Shown here in pieces: positions 1 through 8,400 of a stretch of DNA of 64,000 bases. This DNA is from Streptomyces fragilis. GTDB taxonomy: Bacteria; Actinomycetota; Actinomycetes; Streptomycetales; Streptomycetaceae. The translations under genes were made by a program, and so were the position numbers. The stretch covers positions 186,001-250,000 of the forward strand of contig NZ_BEVZ01000004.1 of assembly GCF_003112515.1 (NCBI RefSeq). Reading direction: 5' to 3'. Numbering within the stretch: position 1 is the stretch's first letter; each line of letters begins with the position of its first letter. Under the pieces are notes generated by a model. The model ran no database searches, was not told the DNA's origin, and saw only the letters and a list, made by a program, of their open reading frames with translations.

Positions 1-23
1 CGGGCACCCGACGTGTGGAAACC

Positions 24-53
24 GCGTCCCGAAACCTTACGGTCTCGGGACGC
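24..53 (-). terminator. Hairpin just after the left cvnB
   Basis: A 13-position stem with one mismatch and a TTAC loop lies about 20 nt downstream of the cvnB stop codon at 74. It has no clear U-run. In a conservon cvnC would follow here, so this may be a partial terminator or processing site between cvnB and cvnC, or a real operon end. The window stops too early to tell. Confidence 0.45.
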
Positions 54-73
54 CAAGACGCACGCGGGTCCTG

Positions 74-496
74 CTAGTTGAGCAGGCTTCCCTGAAGCTC
101 CGCGCGCAGGTCCGGCGTAAGTACCGTACCTGCACGGTCGACCAGGAGTGCCATCTCGTACCCCACCAGACCGATGTCCGCCTCGGGGTGGGCCAGCACG
201 GCAAGTGACGAACCGTCCGAAATGGACATGATGAAGAGGAATCCCCGCTCCATCTCGACCACCGTCTGGTTCACATGGCCGCCCTCGAAGATCCGCGAGG
301 CTCCCGCGGTCAGCGAGGTCAGACCCGAGGCGACCGCCGCGAGCTGGTCCGCGCGGTCACGCGGGAAACCTTCCGACATCGCCAGAAGGAGGCCGTCGGC
401 GGAGACCACCACGGTGTGGGAAACACCGGGGGTGTTGTCCACGAAGTTGGTGATCAACCAGTTCAGGTTCTGCGCCGCCTGGCTCATCGGGCTCAC
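74..496 (-). CDS. cvnB: Roadblock/LC7 protein CvnB (left conservon)
   Basis: This 140-aa roadblock/LC7 protein is the second component of a Streptomyces conservon. In that family CvnB associates with the membrane kinase CvnA and acts with the small GTPase CvnD, in a G-protein-like module. The body matches the family from MSQAAQNLNW onward, including the VSADGLLLA strand and the FEGGHVNQTVVEM segment. I chose the GTG at 496. A GGAG motif sits 7 nt upstream, inside the end of cvnA, whereas the internal ATG is 16 nt away. Only one base separates this start from the cvnA stop, which suggests translational coupling. The protein is nearly identical to the second CvnB at 5065-5487, differing at a handful of positions near the C terminus and at the start residue. 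Confidence 0.93.
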   Translation of the reverse strand: MSPMSQAAQNLNWLITNFVDNTPGVSHTVVVSADGLLLAMSEGFPRDRADQLAAVASGLTSLTAGASRIFEGGHVNQTVVEMERGFLFIMSISDGSSLAVLAHPEADIGLVGYEMALLVDRAGTVLTPDLRAELQGSLLN

Positions 497-497
497 A

Positions 498-3400
498 CTA
501 ACGCTCCTGGTTGTAGGTGCTGTCAGGACCACGGAATTGGTTCCCGTCGGCCTGGCCGTTCGTTTCGTTGCCGGCGGTGCGTCCGCGCTGGACGCCCCGC
601 CGCAGGTTGCTCAGCCGGCCCCGTACTTCGTCGGGGTTGCGGGAGACCTGCGGACCGCCCTGCGGGGTCGCCTCGGCGGTGCCCTCCACGAGGTTCGCCT
701 TGGGTACCCGCTTCGGCAGGCCGGAAGAGGTCACTCCGCCCGCCTTGGGCTTGCGGAGCTTGGACGCGGACTCCCAGCGGCCGTCGTTGGAGGACTGCCA
801 GTCGTCGCCGGCCGCAGCCGGGTCCTGGCCGTTGCCCTGACCGGGGCCGCCGCCGAAGCCCCCGCGCCGCGGGAGTCCGGAGTCGGTCGTCGCCGGGCCC
901 TGGCCGAAGCCTACGCCGTCCGACATGCCCGCGTCAGCGCCCTGGGGCGACTCCGCATCCGCGGGGTACCCCTCGGCGTAGCCGTTGCCGTACCCCTGCT
1001 GCTGCCAGTCGCCCTGGTAGGGCTGCTCGCCGTAGTTCTGGTAACCGTCCTGGCCGCCGCCCTGCTGCTGCGCCTGGCCGGACTCCGCATAGCCCTGGTC
1101 ACCGTAGTACGGCTCGTCGTAGCCCTGCTGCTCCGGGTAGCCCTGCTGGTCGTAGCCGCCGTCCTGGTAGCCCTGACCCTCGTCGTACCCCTGGCCGTCC
1201 TGGTAGCCCTGGCCGGCCTGGAAGTCCTGCGGGTGCGTCTGGGCCTCGAGGGCGGCACGGCGCTCCTCGCGGAGGAGCTGGCGGCCGACCGGATCGAGCT
1301 CGCGGGCCTCCTCCCCCGGCTGCTGGTAGCGGCTGTCGTCGAAGCCGAGCTCCGCGGCGGTCCGCAGCGGGGCCTGCTCGACGGATGCCTGCTGGTACTG
1401 CTCCGGGATGATCTGCGAGACCGTGAACTCGTCGGCCGGCGCGTTCTGCGCGGCGCCGCCGTGCGTGATGTTGTCCGGGAGCATGACCAGCGAGGTGGTG
1501 CCGGCCTGCTCGCCCGAGGGGCGCAGCTGGACGCGGATGCCGTGCCGGTCGGACAGACGGCCGACCACGAAGAGGCCCATGTGCTGGGAGATCGCGGCGT
1601 CCACGGTCGGCGGGTTGGCCAGCTTGTGGTTGATGTCCGCGAAGTCCTCGGCGGTGAGGCCGATGCCCTTGTCGTGGATCTCGATCATGACGCGGCCGTC
1701 CGGCAGACGGGTCGCGGTGACGCGGACCTTGGTCTGCGGGGAGGAGAACGTGGTCGCGTTCTCCAGCAGCTCGGCGAGCAGGTGCACGAGGTCGGTCACG
1801 GCGCGGCCGTGGATCTCGGCCTCCGGGACGCCGGCCAGCTCGATGCGCTCGTACTGCTCCACCTCGGAGGAGGCGGCGCGCAGGATGTCGACCAGCGGGA
1901 CCGGCTGGTCCCAGCGGCGGCCGGGCTCCTCGCCGGCGAGGACCAGGAGGTTCTCGCCGTTGCGGCGCATGCGGGTCGCCAGGTGGTCCAGCTTGAAGAG
2001 GTTCTCCAGCTGGTCCGGGTCGGCCTCGTTGTTCTCCAGGTCGGTGATCAGGGTCAGCTGGCCCTCGATCAGGGACTGGTTGCGGCGCGACAGGTTGGTG
2101 AAGATCGCGTTGATGTTGCCCCGGAGCAGTGCCTGCTCCGCGGCGAGCCGGACCGCCTCGCGGTGGACCTGGTCGAAGGCGCGGGCGACCTCGCCGATCT
2201 CGTCGGTGGTGTTGATCGGGATCGGCACCACGCGGGTGTCGACCCGGCCCGGGTCGGTGCGCGAGAGCTGGTCGACCAGCATCGGCAGACGCTGCTCGGC
2301 GACGTCGAAGGCCGCGTTGCGCAGGTCGCGCATCGAGCGGCTCATCTGACGGGCGACGAGACCGGCCAGGACGAAGGCGGCGATCAGGGCGAGGAGCACG
2401 GCGCCGGCGGCGACGAAGGCAGCCGTCTTCGCGTCGTCCGCGACCTGCTGCGAGCCCGCCACGGCGGCGTCGGCCAGGTCGGACTCGATCTTGCCGTAGG
2501 CCTCGAACTTGGGGTCGTTGACCGCCTGCCAGGTCTCCGCGGTGATGCCGAGCTGCTTCAGCGTCGCCCTGCCCACGGGCGTGCCCGGGTCGTTGACGAG
2601 GATCATGCGGATGATCTCGGTGGTGTCGGTGAGGTTCTTGTGGAACGGGGTCTGCGCCGCCGTCTCCGCGAACTTGCGCTTCACCTCCACCATCTCGGAC
2701 TCCAGGCGCTCCTGGTCCTCGACGCGGCCGGCGCCGGTGTACTCCTCGATCGCGATGCGCTCGAGGTAGGCGTACGAGGAGAGGGTGACGCGCTGCGACA
2801 GCCGCGCGCTGATGTCCTCGTCCGGCTTGACCAGGACGTGGGTGCCGATGGAGCGCTGCAGCGACTGGGCGCCCTTGGTGAGCGAGATGGCGTACGCGGT
2901 ACGGCCGTACGAGGCGACGTTTCCGTCGTCGAGGGTCAGCTCGTTGGCGAAGTCCATGAGGGGGTGGATGACCTTGACGTACCCCTCCTCGGTGCTGGTG
3001 CCGGGGAGCCGCTTGGTGTACGCCCGCTCGCGGAGGACCGGGAGCATCTCCTTGGCCTGCTCGAACAGGTCCTTGCGGCGCTGGAGGCTCGGGGTGTCCG
3101 GGAGTTCCTCGAGGACCTTGTCGAACTCGACGGCGGCCTTGTCGCTCCGCTCGCGGAGCTGCTTGACGACCGGGTTGTTCTTGCCCTTGCCCTCCAGCAG
3201 CGGGGCCGCGCTGAGGTCACGCTCCTCGGACAGCGCGTCGGCGTAGTCGAGGGCGCCGCGGACGACGCGCGCGGTGGCGGCCGCGTCCTCGGCCTCCTGC
3301 CAGGTGTCGATGGAGCCCTTGACCTCGACGACGGCCAGAATGAGACCGAGGACGACGGGTATGAGCAGGATCGCGTTCAGACGCGTACGCACCCGCCAGT

Positions 3401-3539
3401 TGCGGGGCGACAGACGGCCACCGCCCGCCTCGGGCGTGACCACCGGCTCGGAACCGGGCAACTCGTCCGACCCCACCCGCGGGGGCGGCGTGAAGTTGCC
3501 CCGCGCCGACGGCTCGGGTCCGTTCTTGCTTCGCCTCAC
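498..3539 (-). CDS. cvnA: Nitrate/nitrite-sensor-like histidine kinase CvnA (left conservon)
   Basis: This 1013-aa membrane sensor kinase heads the left conservon. An N-terminal tail is followed by a membrane segment (about 55-72) and an extracytoplasmic NIT-type helical domain with the EERD signature (105-108). A second membrane segment (about 373-396) leads to HAMP and coiled-coil linkers. The ATPase domain has the N-box ELLENATTF (591-599), DKGIGL (623-628) and GLFVVGRL (655-662). A long tail follows, with a Gln/Gly/Tyr-rich tract (about 767-860) and a basic conserved end (about 926-987). GTG 3539 has GAGAGGT 10 nt upstream, matching the layout at the other cvnA; an open frame continues to 3704 but lacks family similarity. 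Family knowledge says such kinases signal through CvnB/CvnD; the ligand is unknown. Confidence 0.9.
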   Translation of the reverse strand: MRRSKNGPEPSARGNFTPPPRVGSDELPGSEPVVTPEAGGGRLSPRNWRVRTRLNAILLIPVVLGLILAVVEVKGSIDTWQEAEDAAATARVVRGALDYADALSEERDLSAAPLLEGKGKNNPVVKQLRERSDKAAVEFDKVLEELPDTPSLQRRKDLFEQAKEMLPVLRERAYTKRLPGTSTEEGYVKVIHPLMDFANELTLDDGNVASYGRTAYAISLTKGAQSLQRSIGTHVLVKPDEDISARLSQRVTLSSYAYLERIAIEEYTGAGRVEDQERLESEMVEVKRKFAETAAQTPFHKNLTDTTEIIRMILVNDPGTPVGRATLKQLGITAETWQAVNDPKFEAYGKIESDLADAAVAGSQQVADDAKTAAFVAAGAVLLALIAAFVLAGLVARQMSRSMRDLRNAAFDVAEQRLPMLVDQLSRTDPGRVDTRVVPIPINTTDEIGEVARAFDQVHREAVRLAAEQALLRGNINAIFTNLSRRNQSLIEGQLTLITDLENNEADPDQLENLFKLDHLATRMRRNGENLLVLAGEEPGRRWDQPVPLVDILRAASSEVEQYERIELAGVPEAEIHGRAVTDLVHLLAELLENATTFSSPQTKVRVTATRLPDGRVMIEIHDKGIGLTAEDFADINHKLANPPTVDAAISQHMGLFVVGRLSDRHGIRVQLRPSGEQAGTTSLVMLPDNITHGGAAQNAPADEFTVSQIIPEQYQQASVEQAPLRTAAELGFDDSRYQQPGEEARELDPVGRQLLREERRAALEAQTHPQDFQAGQGYQDGQGYDEGQGYQDGGYDQQGYPEQQGYDEPYYGDQGYAESGQAQQQGGGQDGYQNYGEQPYQGDWQQQGYGNGYAEGYPADAESPQGADAGMSDGVGFGQGPATTDSGLPRRGGFGGGPGQGNGQDPAAAGDDWQSSNDGRWESASKLRKPKAGGVTSSGLPKRVPKANLVEGTAEATPQGGPQVSRNPDEVRGRLSNLRRGVQRGRTAGNETNGQADGNQFRGPDSTYNQER

Positions 3540-4005
3540 TCGACCAACAACCTCTCGGCGGTCGGCACCTTCGTCGTGCCGCGGTGTCTCTGGGCCCTTG
3601 TGACCAATGGGCAGTTCTGGCATTCCAGCACGTGGATAGGGACAGTTCCAAACGTCCGGACAGGGCTGATCCGCACGCGAAAAGGGCCCGCCAAAAAGGG
3701 ACATAAGGACTGTCGTCCGGCAAATGGCGGGCGGTTTGTGCGCGTAGCGGCACCGGCCGACCGCGCCCTGTGGCAGCAGGGTGACAGATATCTCTGTCGA
3801 AATGTTATGAACTTCCGCCCCCGGGTGGCCAAGGCCACAGAGGGCTTTTGCGGCAGGTCATAACGCCTGTGCACGACGGTGCACTTGATGTGTACCACGA
3901 ACACATTCCGGTGCGGCACCCCCCACGAATTCCGCGCCGGTCCCGCACAGCGGAAACCCGGCCGCGCCGGCTTACGGCGCGACCGGGTTTCCGCAGGCGG
4001 CGGGT
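3540..4005. other. Intergenic region between the two conservons
   Basis: About 465 bp without a supported gene. It holds the terminator of the right conservon (3950-3994), several GTGCAC palindromes around 3870-3885 and an AT-richer stretch near 3780-3815. The promoter of the left conservon should lie here, but I cannot assign its -10/-35 with confidence. Confidence 0.6.
3950..3994 (-). terminator. Terminator of the right conservon
   Basis: An outer 12-bp stem (GCGGAAACCCGG paired with CCGGGTTTCCGC) encloses an inner GCGCCG/CGGCGC stem. It lies 12 nt past the cvnD stop codon. There is no long U-tract, as is common in Streptomyces. Confidence 0.8.
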
Positions 4006-4584
4006 CTACGGGCGCAGTCGCGCCATCAGCGCGTGCTCCACGAGAGTGATCAGGGCGCCCTTGGCCTCGGTGCGGTGGCGGGCGTCCGTGGAGATGATCG
4101 GGGTGCCGCTGCTGATCTGCAGCGCCTCCCGCACCTCCTCCGGCTGGTAGGCCTGCTGTCCGTCGAAGTTGTTGAGCGCCACCACGAAGGGCAGCCCCGA
4201 GTTCTCGAAGTAGTCGACCGCGGGGAAGCAGTCGGCCAGACGCCGGGTGTCCACCAGGACCACCGCGCCGATGGCGCCGCGGACCAGGTCGTCCCACATG
4301 AACCAGAACCGGTCCTGCCCGGGGGTGCCGAACAGGTACAGGATCAGGTCCTGGTCCAGCGTGATGCGGCCGAAGTCCATGGCGACCGTGGTGGTGGTCT
4401 TCCCGGACGTGTGGCTCAGGTCGTCGATGCCCGCGGAGGCCGAGGTCATGACCGCCTCGGTGCGCAACGGGTCGATCTCCGAGACGGAGCTGACGAACGT
4501 GGTCTTGCCCACGCCGAAGCCGCCGGCGACCACGATCTTCGCCGAGGTGGTCGCCCGGCTCCCGTCAGAGGTTGCGAAGTCCAC
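4006..4584 (-). CDS. cvnD: Small GTPase CvnD (right conservon)
   Basis: This 192-aa Ras-like GTPase is the last gene of the conservon. The P-loop is GGFGVGKTT (residues 21-29). Switch II/G3 reads FGTPGQDR, and the base-recognition element is NNFD in place of canonical NKxD, as expected for this bacterial group. In the family model CvnD cycles GDP/GTP downstream of the CvnA-CvnB complex at the membrane. Its start overlaps the 3' end of cvnC by 20 nt, so the two are probably translationally coupled. A strong hairpin follows the stop codon. Confidence 0.94.
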   Translation of the reverse strand: MDFATSDGSRATTSAKIVVAGGFGVGKTTFVSSVSEIDPLRTEAVMTSASAGIDDLSHTSGKTTTTVAMDFGRITLDQDLILYLFGTPGQDRFWFMWDDLVRGAIGAVVLVDTRRLADCFPAVDYFENSGLPFVVALNNFDGQQAYQPEEVREALQISSGTPIISTDARHRTEAKGALITLVEHALMARLRP

Positions 4585-4957
4585 TGAGCACCCTTTCGAG
4601 CAGTGTCACGTCCGGTGCACCGCCGTTGTTCTCGTCGCCGCCCGGCTGGTGGACGGCGACCATGCCCGCCTCGGCGAGGTCGGCGACGAGGATGCGCGCC
4701 ACGCCCAGGGGCATGGACAGCAGGGCCGACACCTCCGCCACCGACTTCACCTCGTGGCAGAGGTGACAAATGCGCTGATGCTCGGGGAGGAGTCCCCCGG
4801 TCTGTGCCGGATTCGCGATCGTGCTGATCAGCGCCTCGATGGCGAGCTGGTAGCGCGGCCGCGTCCGGCCGCCGGTCATGGCGTAGGGCCTGACCAGCGG
4901 CCCCTCTTCACCGTACTGATCTCTGTACGGATCGTGAGCGGCGGAAGGCGGGTTCAT
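4565..4957 (-). CDS. cvnC: DUF742 protein CvnC (right conservon)
   Basis: This 130-aa DUF742 protein is the third conservon component. A short disordered N terminus (YRDQYGEEGPLVRPYAMTGG) precedes a winged-helix-like domain with the typical LLPEHQRICHLC segment and a C-terminal ALLSMPLGVARILVADL helix pair. Two closely spaced cysteines (CHLC) are visible. It sits between cvnB (107-nt gap upstream) and cvnD (20-nt overlap downstream). In the family it is thought to bridge the sensor complex and the GTPase; its biochemical role is not settled. Confidence 0.93.
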   Translation of the reverse strand: MNPPSAAHDPYRDQYGEEGPLVRPYAMTGGRTRPRYQLAIEALISTIANPAQTGGLLPEHQRICHLCHEVKSVAEVSALLSMPLGVARILVADLAEAGMVAVHQPGGDENNGGAPDVTLLERVLSGLRNL

Positions 4958-5064
4958 TGATCCTCCGGGCGGACAGCAAGTCGGGTTGAAGTGCCGCGGG
5001 CCGGTGGGGGGTTGCGTGCATGACGGCCGGACGGTGGGGGGTGTCGGTCACATGGTGCGGCGGC

Positions 5065-5487
5065 TCAGCGCAGCAGGCTGCCCTGGAGTTCCGCGCGCAG
5101 GTCGGGTGTGAGGACGGCGCCTGCGCGGTCGACCAGGAGAGCCATCTCGTAGCCCACCAGGCCGATGTCGCACTCCGGGTGCGCCAGGACGGCCAGCGAG
5201 GAGCCGTCCGAGACGGACATGATCAGCAGGAAGCCGCGCTCCATCTCGACGACGGTCTGGTTGACGTGCCCGCCCTCGAAGATCCGCGAGGCTCCCGCGG
5301 TCAGCGAGGTCAGGCCCGACGCGACCGCGGCGAGCTGGTCGGCGCGGTCGCGCGGGAAGCCCTCGGACATCGCCAGGAGCAGGCCGTCGGCGGAGACGAC
5401 GACGGTGTGGGAGACCCCGGGCGTGTTGTCCACGAAGTTCGTGATCAACCAGTTCAGGTTCTGTGCAGCCTGGCTCATCGGGCTCAA
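5065..5487 (-). CDS. cvnB: Roadblock/LC7 protein CvnB (right conservon)
   Basis: This is a 140-aa roadblock/LC7 protein, partner of the adjacent CvnA. The predicted start is a rare TTG directly abutting the cvnA stop codon, with GGAG 6 nt upstream; the in-frame ATG nine bases on is an alternative but sits 15 nt from that site. From the ATG onward the first 80 or so residues are the same as in the CvnB at 74-496, while many third codon positions differ. The duplication is therefore not recent, or the protein is under strong constraint. The gene is followed by a 107-nt gap before cvnC. Confidence 0.93.
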   Translation of the reverse strand: MSPMSQAAQNLNWLITNFVDNTPGVSHTVVVSADGLLLAMSEGFPRDRADQLAAVASGLTSLTAGASRIFEGGHVNQTVVEMERGFLLIMSVSDGSSLAVLAHPECDIGLVGYEMALLVDRAGAVLTPDLRAELQGSLLR

Positions 5488-8400
5488 CTAGCGCTCCTGC
5501 TGGTGAGTGGGGTTCGGGAAGGAGCCGGTCTGGCCGGTGGTGGCCTGCCGTCCCTGCGCGATGCCCCGGCGGAGATTGGTCAGCCGGCCCCGCACGGCGT
5601 CGGGCGCGCGGGAGACCTGCGGCCCGCCGGTGTGCTGGTTCTGCTGGGCCGTGCCCGGGACGAGGTTCGCCTTGGGCACGCGCTTGGGCAGGCCGGACGT
5701 GGTGACGCCGCCCGCGCTGGGCTTGCGGGCGCGCTCGGCCTGGCGGGACAGCTCGTCGTTGGGCGAGCTGCGCCAGGGTGCGGCGGACGGCCGCTGGGCG
5801 GCCTGGGCGCCCGGCCGCTGCGGAGCCGGAGGCTGCTGCGCCGGCTGCTGGGGGGCGCGCTGCGGGGCCTGCGGCTGCTGCGGACGGCGGGGCTGGCCCG
5901 GCGCCTGCTGCTGCGGGGCGGGCCGGCCGGCCTGCGGCTGCTGGTACTGCTGCTGGCCCTGCGGGCCCTGGCCCGGCTGCTGGCCGCGGAACCAGTTGGT
6001 CTCCAGCGAGTCGAACAGCGGGGTCCCGCCGTCGGTGTGGCCGTTGACCGGGGGCAGGTCGCCCTGCGCGGGCTGCTGCTGGGCGCCGTAGCCGCCGTAC
6101 TGCTGCCGGCCGTCGGCCGGAGGCTGCGGGAACTGACCGGTGGACGTGGGGTCCTGGTACTGGCCCGGTGCCGGGAACTGGCCGGTGGACGTGGGGTCCT
6201 GGTACTGGCCCTGCGCCGGGAACTGACCGGTGGACGACGGGTCCTGGTACTGGCCCGCCGCCGGGAACTGACCGGTGGACGAGGCGTCCTGCGGCGCGGC
6301 CGGGTAGCCCTGCTGCGGGTACTGGCCGCCGGCGGGAGCGCCGGGGGTGCCGTACTGCTGCGGGGCCTGCGGCTGCTGGGCCTGCGGCCGGGCGCCCTGC
6401 TGGGGGTGCCGGACGCCGGGCGCCTGGGACTGCTGCGGCGCGGGGCCGTCGAAGTCGGGGCGCGGGAACTGGGCGGTGGAGCCCGGTCCCTGCTGGTCCT
6501 CGACGCGCGGCAGCTGCGAGGTCTGGCCGAAGTCGTCGTGACCGCGCGGGCCCTCGGCCGGGCGGGCGGCGCCGCCCGGGAGCTCGGCCCGCGGACCGCC
6601 CGGAGGCGGCAGCTGCGGCTGGCGCGGACCGGACTGGCCGCCTTGGGCGCGGTTCTGCGGACCGGCGCCGGGACCCTGGCCCCTGCCCTGCCCGCCGGCC
6701 GGGCCCATGCCCTGGCCACCGGCGGGGCTCATGCCCTGCCCGCCGGCCGGGGCCATGCCCTGACCCTGACCCATGCCCTGGCCCGTGGACTGGCCCTGCT
6801 GGCCGGTGCGCTGCGCCGGGACCGAGCCGCGGTTCTGCTGCTGCGCGGGGCCGGCCGGGAAGCCCGCCTGCGGGGCCTGCGCGGAGGGACCGCCGAAACC
6901 GGCGCCCGCGGTGGGACGGCCCTGGCCGGCTCCGCCGGCGGGCATGCCGCCCCGGCCGCCCGAGGGGCTCTGGCCGAAGGCTCCGGGGCCGCCGGGGCCG
7001 CCGGAGTCACGGGCGGGCAGCGCGGGACGCGCGCCCGAACCGAGGGCCGCGCCGCCGCGACGGGCCGCCGCCGCACCGGCCGCGGCGGCGGCGACACCGC
7101 CGCCGCCCTGGCCCTTGGTGGGAACTGCCTTCTTGTCGCCCTGGGCGACGTCCACGGGGAGCATGACCAGCGCGGTCGTGCCGCCGGAGTCCGAGGGGCG
7201 CAGCTGGATGCGGATGCCGTGGCGCTGCGAGAGGCGGCCGACCACGAACAGACCCATGCGGCGGGAGACGGAGACGTCCACCGTGGGCGGCGCCGCGAGG
7301 CGCTCGTTGATCGCGGAGAGGTCCTCCGGCGAGAGGCCGATGCCGGTGTCGTGGATCTCGATCAGCGCGCGGCCGTCGGGCAGCGCGTGACCGGTGACCC
7401 GGACCTTGGTCTGCGGGGAGGAGAACGAGGTGGCGTTCTCCAGCAGCTCGGCGAGCAGGTGCACGAGGTCGTTGACGACGCGGCCGGCGATCTCGGTCTG
7501 GGGGACCGTGGACAGCTCGATGCGCTCGTACTGCTCCACCTCGGAGGCCGCGGCGCGCAGCACGTCGACCAGCGGGACCGGGCGGGTCCAGCGGCGGCCG
7601 GGCTCCTCGCCCGCGAGGACGAGGAGGTTCTCGCCGTTCCGGCGCATACGGGTCGCGAGGTGGTCCAGCTTGAAGAGGGAGGACAGCTGGTCCGGGTCGG
7701 CCTCGCGGGACTCGAGTTCGGAGATCAGCGTCAGCTGGCGCTGGATGAGGCCCTGCGAACGGCGCGAGAGGTTGGTGAACATCGCGTTGACGTTGCCTCG
7801 CAGGAGGGCCTGCTCGGCGGCGAGGCGGACCGCCTCGCGGTGCACGTCGTCGAAGGCCGAGGCCACCTGTCCGATCTCGTCCCGGGAGTGCACACCGACC
7901 GACTCGACGGTGGTGTCGACGTCCTGCGGGTCGTTCTCGGAGAGCTGCTTGACCAGCTCGGGCAGGCGGTCCTTGGCGACCTTGGTGGCGGTGTCCTGCA
8001 GGCGGCGCAGCGAGCGGATCATGGAGCGGGCCACGACGAAGGCGCCGACGAGGGAGACGCCGAGGACGACCAGGATCAGGACACCGGAGATCAGTGCCTC
8101 GCGCTGGGCCTCGGTCTGCAGCTCGCGGGCCTTCTGCTCCATCTCCTCGAGGAGCGTGTGCTCGATGCTCTCCATCGACTCGAGCTTGGTGGAGGCGTCG
8201 TCCACCCAGTCCTGGTAGGACTGCCGGTTCACGTTGCGGGTGCCCTTGGGGCTGAGCACGGTGTCCGCGTACTTGTCCGCGGCCTCGATGACGCTGTTGT
8301 TGCCGAGCGGTTCGAGGGTCTTCTTCGCGCCGGATCCGTAGATCGTCGTGAAGGCGTCCAGCTCGCTCTTCTCGCTGCCGATGGCGGCCTCGCCGTAGAG

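Noticed and set aside
174..3863. A very long plus-strand open frame opposite the left cvnA (1229 codons)
   Set aside because: It is antisense to a clear CvnA kinase and CvnB. Its composition (Arg/Leu/Val-rich, Gly-Asp-rich) is what the complement of high-GC3 genes produces. There is no domain match.
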